A stretch of 49,183 nt of DNA from Caldilineaceae bacterium (GCA_022824685.1 JAJDZJ010000139.1:1-49183); one strand, 5' to 3'. Numbered from the stretch's first letter, positions 25,456 to 34,980 are shown. The notes: a model not told the origin generated them from the sequence alone. Numbers and translations: made by a program.

Positions 25456-26300
25456 GACCTATCTCATTCCCTTTTGTGTCCAACGCGATACGGTATGCGC
25501 TGTTGATTCTTGGTGGCGTGATCTGTTTCATTCCCCTTGGGTGGATGGTGTCAACTTCTCTGAAGATGCCTGGCACAGAGTTTATCTTCCCTCCGGAGTT
25601 GATTCCGCGGCCGGTGGTTTGGAGCAACTATATCGACGCCGTTACACGTCCGGGACATCCTTTCTTTCTCTACACTCGCAATAGTGTTGTGATCACACTG
25701 GCGGCCACCTTGGGCACTGTCCTGACAAGCTCATTTGTAGCGTTTGGTTTTGCCCGAATACGCTTCAGGGGCCGTGATTTCTGGTTCATCGTGCTTCTCT
25801 CCACGTTGATGCTTCCCGATGTGGTCCGTTTGATTCCCTCATTTATTTTGTTCAAACTGTTGGGGTGGATCGATACACTGTTGCCTCTTATCGTACCGTT
25901 CTGGTTTGGCGTCAATGCTTTCTATGTTTTTCTGATTCGCCAGTACTTCAGGACGATTCCGTTGGAGCTGGATGAGGCGGCGTTGATGGATGGGGCCGCT
26001 TACGTGCGCATTTACTGGCAGGTCATTTTGCCGATTTCGGGACCGGTGCTGGGCGCGGTGACGATCTTTTCGGTCCTCAGTCATTGGAATGATTTTTTGG
26101 GGCCTCTGATATACACGAATTCAGTAGACCTGCGCACACTTGCGCTCGGACTGCGCTTCTTCATGAGTCGAACAGGCACGGACTGGAACCAGCTGATGGC
26201 TGCGTCTATCCTGATGCTAGCCCCGATACTGGCGCTGTTTTTCTCGATGCAGAGATATTTTATCCGCGGCATTCATATGACAGGCTTTGGAGGTCGGTAG
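25452..26300 (+). CDS. ABC sugar transporter permease, MalG type
   Basis: This 282-aa membrane subunit has about six helices, beginning with ALLILGGVICFIPLGWMVSTS. The EAA loop is ELDEAALMDGAAYVRIYWQVILP and the C-terminus ends in the usual MQRYFIRGIHMTGFGG. ATG 25452 overlaps the MalF stop as ATGA; another ATG at 25431 would add seven residues. It forms the permease heterodimer with the preceding gene. Because no ATPase is in this cassette, the complex probably uses the shared ATPase encoded at 30383-31465. Confidence 0.92.
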   Translation: MRPISFPFVSNAIRYALLILGGVICFIPLGWMVSTSLKMPGTEFIFPPELIPRPVVWSNYIDAVTRPGHPFFLYTRNSVVITLAATLGTVLTSSFVAFGFARIRFRGRDFWFIVLLSTLMLPDVVRLIPSFILFKLLGWIDTLLPLIVPFWFGVNAFYVFLIRQYFRTIPLELDEAALMDGAAYVRIYWQVILPISGPVLGAVTIFSVLSHWNDFLGPLIYTNSVDLRTLALGLRFFMSRTGTDWNQLMAASILMLAPILALFFSMQRYFIRGIHMTGFGGR

Positions 26301-26343
26301 TTGAATCCAGGCTTTCTGAGCGGGAACCAAGGGGGCAGACAGG

Positions 26344-27594
26344 ATGAAAGGGACAACAGAGCAACTGGCAGTTGACGGCGGGACTCCTGTTTTTGCGGAG
26401 CCAATCGGCCAGAATCTAGCTATACGCAAAGTTGGCGCAGAAGAGGCGGAAAGTGTGGCTGCGCTGATTCGCGGTGGAATAAGCGGCGATCCAATCGATG
26501 CGTTTTGCGAGGCATTCAGACAAGCCCATGGAGTGCGCCACGGGGTCGCTGTGGATTCGGGAACGGCGGCCGTTCACGTTGGAGTTGTCGCGGCCGGCGT
26601 CGAACCCGGTGATGAGGTGATTCTCCCTGCGATCAGCGACGTTGGTTCGGTGAAGGGGATCCTCGCCCATAATGCTATCCCGATATTCGCCGATGTAGAT
26701 CTGCACACCTACAATATCGATCCCGTCGATGTCGAGTCGAAGATTTCAGACAGGACTAAGGCGATCATAGCCGTCCATCTTTACGGTCAGCCGGCGCCAA
26801 TGGACGAATTGATGGATATTGGCAAGCGCCATAATGTCCCAGTCATCGAGGACTGCGCGCAGGCGCACTTCGCTGAGTACAAAGGACGGAGAGTAGGAAC
26901 TATCGGAGACATTGGAGTGTTCAGCTTCATCACCGGCAAACATATGACAACGATCACCGGCGGTATGGTGATGACGAACAATGACGAGTATGCTAAGCGG
27001 GCGGAGCTGTTCAGCATCGGGCGGGGTGAGGAAGAAGGAAAGAAAGAGGGTATGTTCTTCCGAACGCACGTAGGACTCGGACTCAATTATAGAATGAATC
27101 CACTTGGCGCGGCAGTGGGCCTTGTTCAGTTAAACAAGCTGGGCGACATCGTGGCACGGCGCAGAGAAACCGGTCAGATGCTTGACAAACTGATTCACGA
27201 CATTCCCGGACTCAGTCCGCCGCACATCGTTGACGAAGCGATGCACGCTTACTGGCTCTACGCCGTGCGCATGGACGAAGGCGCTTTCACGGCGGACACC
27301 TACGCCTTTGCCAGAGCGCTGCAGGCAGAAGGCGTGTCCTGCATGCCAAAAGACTACTATCTACTGTATGACCATCCTGCCTTTCTGGACCCGGCCCCGC
27401 CGAGAAATCCGGAGTACGCGTTTCCGCGAGCCGTGTATGACGACCGTGAGCGCTATTACAAGGGAATGTGTCCAAACGCCGAACGAGGACTGGCTGCGCA
27501 CATCGTCATCACGTGGAGCGAGTTCTATACGCGGGAAGATGTGCTTGGGGTTGAAAAGGCCCTGCGCAAAGTAGCGGATGCCTACAGAGCATAG
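26344..27594 (+). CDS. DegT/DnrJ/EryC1/StrS family aminotransferase (last of cassette)
   Basis: This 416-aa PLP aminotransferase has Lys199 in ITGKHMTTITGG as the PLP lysine, Asp170 in IEDCAQAHFAEY, and GLNYRMNPLGAAVG at the active site. The N-terminus LAVDGGTPVF is the classic StrS-type opening. It is clearly diverged from the paralogue at 21623 (different lysine-loop sequence), so the two probably act on different substrates or carbons. The last helix ends KVADAYRA. It lies 43 bases after the MalG gene, so it is likely co-transcribed. Paired cyclitol aminotransferases occur in aminocyclitol pathways, but those neighbours are missing here. Confidence 0.93.
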   Translation: MKGTTEQLAVDGGTPVFAEPIGQNLAIRKVGAEEAESVAALIRGGISGDPIDAFCEAFRQAHGVRHGVAVDSGTAAVHVGVVAAGVEPGDEVILPAISDVGSVKGILAHNAIPIFADVDLHTYNIDPVDVESKISDRTKAIIAVHLYGQPAPMDELMDIGKRHNVPVIEDCAQAHFAEYKGRRVGTIGDIGVFSFITGKHMTTITGGMVMTNNDEYAKRAELFSIGRGEEEGKKEGMFFRTHVGLGLNYRMNPLGAAVGLVQLNKLGDIVARRRETGQMLDKLIHDIPGLSPPHIVDEAMHAYWLYAVRMDEGAFTADTYAFARALQAEGVSCMPKDYYLLYDHPAFLDPAPPRNPEYAFPRAVYDDRERYYKGMCPNAERGLAAHIVITWSEFYTREDVLGVEKALRKVADAYRA

Positions 27595-27740
27595 ATGTCG
27601 GGACCAAACATGAAGGACTAGAGGCCGTCATCTTTATCAACTCATCGGCAGTGGCTTCTTTTGCCGTTAACGTCCCCGCACTTACGCGTCCACTGCGCGT
27701 GAGCCATGCCGCTTCAGAGTTGACACGCCCAATAACATAA
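27594..27740 (+). pseudogene. Possible remnant of a protein C-terminus
   Basis: In this frame, just past the aminotransferase, a 48-codon stretch reads VIFINSSAVASFAVNVP and then a Leu/Arg-rich tail before TAA at 27738. It looks like the end beta-strands of a glycoside-hydrolase-type domain, but has no start codon or ribosome-binding site. It could be decayed coding DNA or chance. The rest of the gap to 27788 shows nothing. Confidence 0.2.
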
Positions 27741-27787
27741 CCATGTTGGGGGCCGTCAGAGCCAACTTGCGCTGGACGGCCTGCTCG

Positions 27788-29269
27788 CTATTCCTGGCGC
27801 ACGTGGATGTCGGCGAAGTCCATGTAGCGCTCCCAGTCGTAGTAGGTGACGTCGTGTTTGCCGGTGCGGATGTGGTAGCCGATGGTGCTCCTGACGGGCT
27901 GGTTGACGGGGGGCAGCTCGTTGACGGCGATGCCGTCGGCGCCGAGGAGGCGGTAGACGGGGTCGGCGTTCCTGGCGCCGAGGAATTCGCCGCGGGGGTC
28001 GGCCCAGAGGTCCTCGTCGGCGCTGACGACGTAGACGGGGCGCGGGGCGACGAGGGCGATGAGCATGTGCTGGTCGACGGGCAGCTCGTCTTCCTTGTCG
28101 TTGTAGCGTTTGAAGTTTTCGCAGAACCAGTGGGGATAGGTGACGTTGGCATGGCGGGCGGTTTCGCCGAAGCGGCGGCGGAAGAGCGCGGCGCCGCCGC
28201 AGCCTGAGTTGTTGGGGATGACGAGGGCGAAGCGTTCATCCTGCGCGCCGGCCCAGAGCGCGGTTTTGCCGAGGCGGGACTGTCCCATCACGGCGACGCG
28301 AGTGTGGTCGACGTCGTCGTCGGTCTCCAGGTAGTCGAGCGCGCGGCGCAGGCCCCACGCCCAGGCGCCGATTGCGCCCCATTCATTGGCGGCGGGTTTC
28401 GTCTGCCCGGCTTTGTAATAGAGGGGATGGACGCCGTTCTGGTAGCCGTCGTCATAGTCGGGGTCGAGGTCGCCGTAGTAGATCGTGGCGATGGCGTAAC
28501 CGCGCTCGAGAATGCGCTCGACGGGCCAGCGGGAGAGAGCGTTTCCGCGGCTGGCCTCGGTGGCGCGGTGGTTGCGGATGCCGCGGTCGAAGCGGTTGCG
28601 CATCCACTGCTGTGAGATGGTGATACCGGGATCGCTATGGATCGACTGGTTGCCCTGGAAGTTGGGGACGAGGAAGGAAGGCACGGGCTTCGGTCTGTCG
28701 TTGGGCAGATAGACGAGAATGTCCATCCTGGGATCGTCGCGGCGGCCGGTGAAGTAGACGGCGATCTCTTTGCGCGTCGCCTGGCCGTCGAGGGCGCCTT
28801 CATCGACTGAGGTGACCTCAAAGGTCATATTTTCGGGACGGCCGGGCGCTACGCCGTAGACGTGCTCCTCGAAAAGGCGCAGCAGCTCGGGGCGGCGCTC
28901 TTCCCTCCACATAGCGGCTTCGGTGACTGCGCGACCGTCGGCCATGCGCAGTGGGTCGGGCAGCCCATAGGCGGGTACGCGCGCTTCATCGTAGTTGACA
29001 TCCTCGCACTGGCGAACCTGGTTGTACCAGTCGCTGGCCTGCTGGCGGGTCGGGTCCAGCTTTAAGGCCATTTCGAAGATCTCGGCGGCGAGCGGTTTGT
29101 TGTCCTGCAGGCCGTAGGCGCGGCCGAGCACTTCGTAGGTGAAGGAGTGTGTCAGCAGTTCGGGATGGATGTCCACCAGGTGTGTCAGGTTGGAGATGAT
29201 GTATTCAGGTTTGTCCCAGGTAGTCATCTCTTCCAGCAGAAGGTCCAGTTGCTCAGATACCTTGGCCAT
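27788..29269 (-). CDS. CE15-like (glucuronoyl esterase-like) alpha/beta-hydrolase with TPR-like N-terminus
   Basis: This 493-aa predicted serine hydrolase resembles bacterial CE15 glucuronoyl esterases, which split ester links between glucuronic acid of xylan and lignin alcohols. The nucleophile is Ser331 in GQSRLGK, the conserved [10 protein letters not shown] block follows, and a C-terminal His472 lies in RTGKHDV. The oxyanion-side PNFQGNQS segment is also present. Residues about 20-90 look helical and TPR-like, ending [13 protein letters not shown], an unusual addition. There is no signal peptide, so the protein is probably cytoplasmic and acts on an imported fragment. AAGGA precedes the ATG. 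It ends the minus-strand operon that includes an IolE-like gene and the sugar ATPase. Confidence 0.82.
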   Translation of the reverse strand: MAKVSEQLDLLLEEMTTWDKPEYIISNLTHLVDIHPELLTHSFTYEVLGRAYGLQDNKPLAAEIFEMALKLDPTRQQASDWYNQVRQCEDVNYDEARVPAYGLPDPLRMADGRAVTEAAMWREERRPELLRLFEEHVYGVAPGRPENMTFEVTSVDEGALDGQATRKEIAVYFTGRRDDPRMDILVYLPNDRPKPVPSFLVPNFQGNQSIHSDPGITISQQWMRNRFDRGIRNHRATEASRGNALSRWPVERILERGYAIATIYYGDLDPDYDDGYQNGVHPLYYKAGQTKPAANEWGAIGAWAWGLRRALDYLETDDDVDHTRVAVMGQSRLGKTALWAGAQDERFALVIPNNSGCGGAALFRRRFGETARHANVTYPHWFCENFKRYNDKEDELPVDQHMLIALVAPRPVYVVSADEDLWADPRGEFLGARNADPVYRLLGADGIAVNELPPVNQPVRSTIGYHIRTGKHDVTYYDWERYMDFADIHVRQE

Positions 29270-29348
29270 TGACAGTTCCTTGAATGTAAAACGTGCGGCG
29301 TTCCAGCCGCTGCGGGACCGAAGAATCCGGGATCGGTTGGAGCCAGGT

Positions 29349-30269
29349 TCAGATCCGGAGAACGTCTCGGAGATAGTCCCGGCTCATCTTGGCGCTCTCG
29401 ACCGGCGACCAGTTTTCGTCTCGCTGTGAACGGCCCACTGAGTCCTGCTCGACGATCATCCAGCCCTGATAGGATTGTGTTCGCAGGGCGTCAAAGAAGG
29501 CTGGAAAATCGATTGCGCCTCGCCCCAGTTCGGCAAAGATGTCCATCGCCCAGGCCTGGCGCATGTGGATCCGTTCCCGCCGCACTTTTTTCAGTTTGTC
29601 CGGCCAGACATCTTTGATATGGAGGTAGCCGATACGGTCGGCGTACCGTTGCGCGGCTTCGACGACGTCGCCGCCGCCGTAGTGGTAGTGGCCGGTATCG
29701 AGACACAGCCCGACCAGTTCGGGGTCGGTCATCGCCATGATCCGTTCAACCTCGGCGGGGGTCTCGACATAGGTGCCGGTGTGATGGTGGAAGACGGTTT
29801 TCAGGTTGAAGCTCTTTTTGCAGTGGGCGGCGACAGTCTCCAGCGCACTGGCGGCGCGTTGCCATTGCGCGTCGGTCCAGCCTTGGCTGCCATCGGCGGC
29901 AACGAAGCCGGCGACGTCAAGGCGCTCGGGCACGGTGTTGCAGGCGATGATGATTTCTGATACGCCGAAGCTGGCGAGGAGCGAGCCGACAGTTTGAACC
30001 TGCTGGAGCATCGAGTCGAGGGCTCCCTCTTCCTCTATCGGCAGGGCGACATAGGAGGAGGCCGCCTGCAGATTTCTCTTTTCCAGCTCGGCGCGCAGAT
30101 CGTCTGCTTCGGCGGGGAAAAAGCCTCCGGCGCTGATCTCAGTCCCCTCGTATCCGGCGGCTGCGATGCCGTCCAGCATCTGGGGAAAGCTGAGGCCGCT
30201 GGTTTTGCTTCCATCAAAGGAAAGGACGTCCCAACTTATCGGGGCGCTGCCTATCTTCACATTCAGCAT
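29349..30269 (-). CDS. IolE-like sugar/inosose isomerase or dehydratase (TIM barrel)
   Basis: This 306-aa TIM-barrel metalloenzyme is close in pattern to IolE (2-keto-myo-inositol dehydratase). Motifs are GSAPISWDV at the start, [13 protein letters not shown] (His161-163), [15 protein letters not shown] (Asp191, His194), IGYLHIKD (His217, Asp220) and a terminal GWMIVEQD strand that supplies the last metal ligand. IolE dehydrates scyllo-inosose; related enzymes epimerise ketohexoses. With two DegT enzymes and uptake genes in the window, inositol-like substrates are an attractive but unproven idea. GAGGAACT before the ATG supports the start. It lies between the sugar-ABC ATPase and the CE15-like esterase on the same strand. 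Confidence 0.85.
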   Translation of the reverse strand: MLNVKIGSAPISWDVLSFDGSKTSGLSFPQMLDGIAAAGYEGTEISAGGFFPAEADDLRAELEKRNLQAASSYVALPIEEEGALDSMLQQVQTVGSLLASFGVSEIIIACNTVPERLDVAGFVAADGSQGWTDAQWQRAASALETVAAHCKKSFNLKTVFHHHTGTYVETPAEVERIMAMTDPELVGLCLDTGHYHYGGGDVVEAAQRYADRIGYLHIKDVWPDKLKKVRRERIHMRQAWAMDIFAELGRGAIDFPAFFDALRTQSYQGWMIVEQDSVGRSQRDENWSPVESAKMSRDYLRDVLRI

Positions 30270-30382
30270 AGTTCCTCACTTGGCATGTATTCGCAGGCGC
30301 CTGCGCGCCATCATATTGATTGGGTGGAGCAGAGGGAGGCGTACACTGCGCCGCCGGCGCGCGACGGCGATGGTCCTGCGGT

Positions 30383-31465
30383 TCAGCGGATGGCTGCCCC
30401 GGTATTGTCATCGAAGAGATGAAAGCGGTTGAAGGAGAGGCTGAGGTTATCGCCCTCTCGCACTTGGGTTGAGGCTACATCTTTGACCTTGAGGAGGAGG
30501 CCTTCTTTCTCAATGTCAAGAATTGTCTCCGAACCGAGTGGCTCCAGGAGGAAGACTCTGGCCTGGTTGTCGCCTTCGTCATCCGTGGTAAAGCGAATCT
30601 CTTCGGGGCGGACGCCCAGGGTACATTGGCCGCTGGGACAGAGTTCGGCCGCGCGGTCGGCCATTTCAGCGCTGACCGGGATGACAAACTGATCGCTCTT
30701 GTGGACAGTTCTGCCGTTCTCCTTTTGGAGCGCGCCGGGGATGAAGTTCATGGGTGTCGAGCCGACGAAACGGGCGACGAAGTTGTTGGCCGGCAGGTCG
30801 TAGATTTCGCTGGGGGTGCCGAGTTGCTGCAGGGTGCCCTCGTTCATGACCGCGATCTGATCGGCCATCGTCATGCCTTCGACCTGATCATGGGTCACGT
30901 AGATCATGGTTGTGCCCAGCTCGTGCTGGAGGCGCTTGATCTCGGCGCGCATATAGACACGCAGGAGGGCATCGATATTGGAGAGCGGCTCATCCATGAG
31001 GAAGACGACGGGTTCGCGCACGATGGCTCTGCCGAGAGCGATGCGCTGCTGCTCGCCGCCGGAGCAGAGACCGGGCGGCCGCTCCAGAGTGTGGCTGATG
31101 CCCAGCATTTCGGCCACGTCGCGGACGCGGCGCTCGATCTCGTCCTTTGGCGTCTTTCGCAGGCGCAAGGGGTAGGCGATGTTGTCGAAGGCGGTGAAGT
31201 GGGGGTAGAGAGCGTAGCTTTGGAAGACGAGCGCGACATCGCGTTCGCGCGGTTCGAGGTCGTTGACGCGCGTTTCGCCGATGTAGATGTCACCGTAGGT
31301 GGGGCGCTCGAGGCCGGCTACGCAGCGCATGGTGGTGGTCTTGCCGCAGCCGGAGGGGCCGAGCAGGACGACCAGATCGCCGTCCCTGACGACGAGATTT
31401 AGTTGATTTACGGCGCAGGTATCGCCGAAGTACTTTGTCAGGCCTTCTATTCTTACTTCCGCCAA
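30383..31465 (-). CDS. Sugar ABC transporter ATP-binding protein (UgpC/MsmK type)
   Basis: This 360-aa ATPase energises carbohydrate importers. Motifs are Walker A GPSGCGKTT at 36-44, Q-loop Gln82, Walker B FLMDEP with Asp158-Glu159, and H-loop His192. The signature loop is CSGGE at 134-138 rather than the usual LSGGQ. The C-terminal third is the regulatory OB-like domain with LGVRPEEIRF. The start is TTG at 31465 with AAGGAGAG eight bases upstream; the frame is open to 31504, but that would overlap the preceding permease gene and bury the ribosome-binding site. It is the only such ATPase in the window, so it may serve all three binding-protein/permease sets. Confidence 0.92.
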   Translation of the reverse strand: MAEVRIEGLTKYFGDTCAVNQLNLVVRDGDLVVLLGPSGCGKTTTMRCVAGLERPTYGDIYIGETRVNDLEPRERDVALVFQSYALYPHFTAFDNIAYPLRLRKTPKDEIERRVRDVAEMLGISHTLERPPGLCSGGEQQRIALGRAIVREPVVFLMDEPLSNIDALLRVYMRAEIKRLQHELGTTMIYVTHDQVEGMTMADQIAVMNEGTLQQLGTPSEIYDLPANNFVARFVGSTPMNFIPGALQKENGRTVHKSDQFVIPVSAEMADRAAELCPSGQCTLGVRPEEIRFTTDDEGDNQARVFLLEPLGSETILDIEKEGLLLKVKDVASTQVREGDNLSLSFNRFHLFDDNTGAAIR

Positions 31466-31481
31466 AGTGTACTCTCCTTGC

Positions 31482-32390
31482 TCACTGGCCGCTGGCGACG
31501 CCAAAGGTCAGCCCGCGCACCAAGAATCTCTGTAATGTAAAGGCGGCCACCAGCACCGGGAACACGGCGATCGTGCCGGCGGCGCTGACCACGCCCCAAT
31601 CGAGCTCGTGCTGCGGGATCTGTGCCTGGATCGCAATTGGCAGCGTCATCGTCTTCATGGAATTCACGAAATAGAGCGCGATGATGTACTCGTTCCAGTT
31701 GAAGATAAAGAGCAGGATGGCGATCGAAAAGAGGCTGGGAAATATCAGGGGCAGCAGGATGCGGCGCACTGCGCCGAAACGGGTATCGCCATCCATCAGG
31801 GCCGCTTCCTCCACATCCATGGGGACGTCCATAAAAGTGCCGCGCAGGACCCAGACGGCGAAGGCGGTGTTGAGAACGGTATAAAGGATGATCAGGGTGT
31901 ATTTTTCGTCGATGATTCCGAGATCACTGCCGAGGAGGAAGAGGGGGATGGCGGAGGCGATGGGGGGCAGGAGCGCGACGAGGCCCATGAGGCCGACGAC
32001 GATGGCGACGAACTTGAAGGGCAGGCGCATCCTGGTGGCGGCGTAGGCAGCGGGCACTGCGATAATGAGGCAGATGATGGTTGCCAGGGTGGAAACGACG
32101 AGACTGTTGTAGACGTTTTCGAGGATACGGCGTTCAAAGATGGTCACCCAGGCGTCGAGCCGGGGATCGGTCGGGAAGAAGCGGGGCGGGATGTGGGCGA
32201 GGTCGCGCAAGGACTTGATGGAAGAGATCGCGACCCAATACATGGGGACGAGGGTCCAGAAGGCGGCGAGGTAGAGGACGATGACAACGAGCAGCTTTCG
32301 CGGGTTGAGACGGCGCCCCTGCGCAGCCATTACTACATCCTGGGGCACGGGTTCGTTGGTTGTCGTCTCACTCACATCTGTTTGTGCCAT
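31482..32390 (-). CDS. ABC sugar transporter permease, MalG type (second minus-strand set)
   Basis: This 302-aa membrane subunit has an N-terminal cytoplasmic leader of about 30 residues and then about six helices, first VVIVLYLAAFWTLVPMYWV. The EAA loop is DVEEAALMDGDTRFGAVRRI. The C-terminus has LQRFLVRGLTFGVASG. It lies 33 bases after the MalF partner and its end is 16 bases from the ATPase start, consistent with one transcript. Substrate unknown. Confidence 0.92.
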   Translation of the reverse strand: MAQTDVSETTTNEPVPQDVVMAAQGRRLNPRKLLVVIVLYLAAFWTLVPMYWVAISSIKSLRDLAHIPPRFFPTDPRLDAWVTIFERRILENVYNSLVVSTLATIICLIIAVPAAYAATRMRLPFKFVAIVVGLMGLVALLPPIASAIPLFLLGSDLGIIDEKYTLIILYTVLNTAFAVWVLRGTFMDVPMDVEEAALMDGDTRFGAVRRILLPLIFPSLFSIAILLFIFNWNEYIIALYFVNSMKTMTLPIAIQAQIPQHELDWGVVSAAGTIAVFPVLVAAFTLQRFLVRGLTFGVASGQ

Positions 32391-32423
32391 CGGCTTACAC
32401 TCCTATGTAAAGGGCCTTCGGGC

Positions 32424-33380
32424 TCACCGGCTTCGGCGCTCCACCCAGAGATATCTGACGAAGATCGTGCCGGCGATATAGGTCATGAGCAGCATGACAA
32501 GCACCGCGGCTGAGGCGTAGTGGGGCTTGAGCCGCTGGAAGGACATGCCGTAGATGTACCAGGAAAGGTTCCAGGTGGCCCGGCCGGGTCCTCCTTGCGT
32601 CGTGGCCGCAATGGTGCCGATCGTGCGGGTGGACCAGACGAAGACGAGGATGGTCGCGATGGAAAACATCGGCCTGATGTAGGGGAGAGTCATGTCCCAG
32701 AAGGCGCGCCAGCGGGTTGCGCCGTCGACGGCGGCGGCCTCGTAGATGTCGCGGGGGACCTGGTTGAGGCCGGCGTAGAGAAGCAGAAATGCCAGGGGGC
32801 TGATGCGCCAGATCTCGACGACACAGAGGGCGATGAAGGCGGTATCGGCCTTCACAAGCCAGATAATCGGTTCGAGGCCGAGTGCGGAGAGGGGAACGTT
32901 CACCAGCCCCAGGGTGGGGTGGTACATGATCTTCCACATCATGCCGGCGACGATTTCGGAGACCATCAGGGGAATGATAAGGATTGAGATCCAGATCGCC
33001 TTGCGGCCGGCGTAGTCGCTGTGCACCAGAAGGGCCAGTCCCAGCCCGACAAGCAGGCACATGGGAACGACGACGATGCCCATTTTGAGGCTGAAGATCA
33101 GCGCGCCGTGGAAGATGGTGTCCCGGGTGAGCCGGGAGAGGTTGGCCAGGCCGATCCACTCCCCCTTCTCGCTAGTGAGAATCAGCCAGAAGTTGTAAAC
33201 GATGGGATAGAACTGGACCAGGATCAGGGTCAGGAGGCTGGGGATGATCAGCATGACCCCGAGGCGGTTGTCGCGAAAGCTGAAAAGTTCGGACCACATG
33301 CCCTGGGGCGGCGGCGGCTGTGAGGCGGGGCTATTCGCGCCCTGTCCGGGCAAGGGACTGACGGTCTGTTGTACGGTCAA
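32424..33380 (-). CDS. ABC sugar transporter permease, MalF type (second minus-strand set)
   Basis: This 318-aa membrane subunit starts with a Pro/Gln-rich leader of about 35 residues and then the helix VMLIIPSLLTLILVQFYPIV. The EAA loop is DIYEAAAVDGATRWRAFWDM. The start is TTG at 33380 with AAGGAGGG five bases upstream, a strong signal. A 15-bp stem-loop lies 69 bases upstream, between this gene and the binding-protein gene. It pairs with the MalG-type gene that follows. Confidence 0.92.
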   Translation of the reverse strand: MTVQQTVSPLPGQGANSPASQPPPPQGMWSELFSFRDNRLGVMLIIPSLLTLILVQFYPIVYNFWLILTSEKGEWIGLANLSRLTRDTIFHGALIFSLKMGIVVVPMCLLVGLGLALLVHSDYAGRKAIWISILIIPLMVSEIVAGMMWKIMYHPTLGLVNVPLSALGLEPIIWLVKADTAFIALCVVEIWRISPLAFLLLYAGLNQVPRDIYEAAAVDGATRWRAFWDMTLPYIRPMFSIATILVFVWSTRTIGTIAATTQGGPGRATWNLSWYIYGMSFQRLKPHYASAAVLVMLLMTYIAGTIFVRYLWVERRSR

Positions 33381-33448
33381 CGAAACCCTCCTTGGGCCGG
33401 TGGGTCAAGAGGACGGTCTGCACGCCGGTGCGTGAAGCGAGCGCACAG

Positions 33449-33484
33449 GCAAAGAGGAGTGGGGGGATTCCCACTCCTCTTTGC
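33449..33484 (-). terminator. Strong stem-loop between binding-protein and permease genes
   Basis: GCAAAGAGGAGTGGG pairs perfectly over 15 bp with CCCACTCCTCTTTGC around a 6-base loop. It begins 10 bases past the binding-protein stop. There is no T-run after it on the minus strand. Such elements typically stabilise the upstream mRNA or cause partial termination, so that much more binding protein than permease is made. Confidence 0.7.
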
Positions 33485-33494
33485 TGACATCAGG

Positions 33495-34838
33495 TTAGTT
33501 GGTAACACCCTCCATCTCGAGACGGATTTCGGCGCCAGCCTGCTCGCAGGCTTCCTGGCCGGTTATGTCACCGGCGCCGACGGCGCTGAATGCCGGTCCC
33601 AGGATGGCGAGGCTGATGCCTGTGGCCTGGGTGCTACGGGGGCGCCACTTCGGGGGCACCATCAGGGCCTCAAACTGGGCCGGGAACCAGGGCTTTTCCA
33701 GGATCAGCTCGGGGTCGTTGAAGACGGACTTGCGGAAGGGGATGCCGCCGGCGTGGGCGTAGGAGAGCGCGTGCTCCTGGTTGTAGTGCATCCACTCCAT
33801 GTAGGTCCAAGCGGCGTCCTTGTGCTCGGAATGGGCGTTGAGCACGAGGCCCCAGTGGCCCATCATGGAGACATGGGGCGCGCCGACTTCGGAGGCGGGC
33901 AGAGGCAGATAGAGCATCTTGCCGGCCACGTCTGAGTCGGTCTCGTCCTCGAAGGCGGCGTAGGCGTCGCCGGGCCAGCCGATGCCCATCATGGCGCGGC
34001 CGGAGACGACTTCGGCGACCATCTCAGTGGTGCCGTAGGTGTTGCCGCCCGGCGGCAGGTACTTGCTCAACTGCTCATAGAGGGTGAGCGCATCGCAGCC
34101 GGCCTCGTTGTCGAGGATGACGTTGAACTCATCGTCGAAGATGCCGCCGCCCATTGACCAGAGCAGAGCGAGGGCGTCACTGCCGGCGGCGCCGCGCACG
34201 TTGTAGCCATAGAAGGGCGGGTCGCAGTCGGGGCAGTGGACCTGCTCAGCGATCGCCAGTACGTCATCCCAGGTTACTGGCGGATCGAGACCTCGTTCGT
34301 CGAGTATGTCCTGGCGGATGTAGAACATGATGACGTTGCCCTGGATGGGCAGGGCGTGCAGGTCGGGGCGCTCACCGGTCTGGAAGTCCAAGGGAATGGG
34401 ACCATAGGGGGGAGGCCAGGAGAAGACATCGTAGGAGACCTGGGGCACGTCGTCGTCGCGGGTTGCGTCGTAGGCTTCGGTCAGGTTGACGGACAGCCCG
34501 CCGTCGACGATGTTGGGCATCCAGGGGTCGTCGGCGAAGATGACGTCGAATTCACCGGACTCGGTGCGGGCCAGCGAGATCACCTTTTCGAAGAATGTCG
34601 TCCAGGGGAAGGGCGCAACTTCGACCTTGATGCCCGGATTTTCTTCTTCAAATTGCGGAATCAGAGCGACGAGGCCATCAGCCAGGGGACCCTGGGCGGT
34701 GATGATGCTGATGGTTACTTCCTCGGGCATCTCCTCTTCCATGGCCCCGGTTTCTGCCGGCGCCGCGGGCGCCGCGCAAGCCGACACCATGATTGCCATC
34801 ACCAGGATGAAGATGGCTGACAGATAGAGCTTTTTCAT
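33495..34838 (-). CDS. ABC sugar-binding lipoprotein (family 1), Sec type
   Basis: This 447-aa extracellular binding protein has a Sec-type signal peptide (MKKLYLSAIFILVMAIM) and lipobox SAC with Cys21, then an Ala/Pro/Glu linker. The mature part starts TISIITAQGPL and has the family-1 hinge regions, including VIFADDPWMP and a Trp/Pro-rich mid-section. Two Cys pairs (CPDCD and NEAGCD) are unusual and could form disulphides. It is the first gene of the minus-strand unit running to the CE15-like gene. A candidate promoter lies at 34981-35009. Ligand unknown. Confidence 0.93.
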   Translation of the reverse strand: MKKLYLSAIFILVMAIMVSACAAPAAPAETGAMEEEMPEEVTISIITAQGPLADGLVALIPQFEEENPGIKVEVAPFPWTTFFEKVISLARTESGEFDVIFADDPWMPNIVDGGLSVNLTEAYDATRDDDVPQVSYDVFSWPPPYGPIPLDFQTGERPDLHALPIQGNVIMFYIRQDILDERGLDPPVTWDDVLAIAEQVHCPDCDPPFYGYNVRGAAGSDALALLWSMGGGIFDDEFNVILDNEAGCDALTLYEQLSKYLPPGGNTYGTTEMVAEVVSGRAMMGIGWPGDAYAAFEDETDSDVAGKMLYLPLPASEVGAPHVSMMGHWGLVLNAHSEHKDAAWTYMEWMHYNQEHALSYAHAGGIPFRKSVFNDPELILEKPWFPAQFEALMVPPKWRPRSTQATGISLAILGPAFSAVGAGDITGQEACEQAGAEIRLEMEGVTN

Positions 34839-34980
34839 GACTTTGCTTCCTCCTTACTGAAGTAGGTTTGGAGAGTGTTGCACTGGAGTTTTGCGCAGAT
34901 GCGATACTTTCAGGCAGTTGGCAAGGTCAAATGGCGGGGGACGAACTGTTCTGTTGGAAAAATTTGGCCATTTGGCTGGA

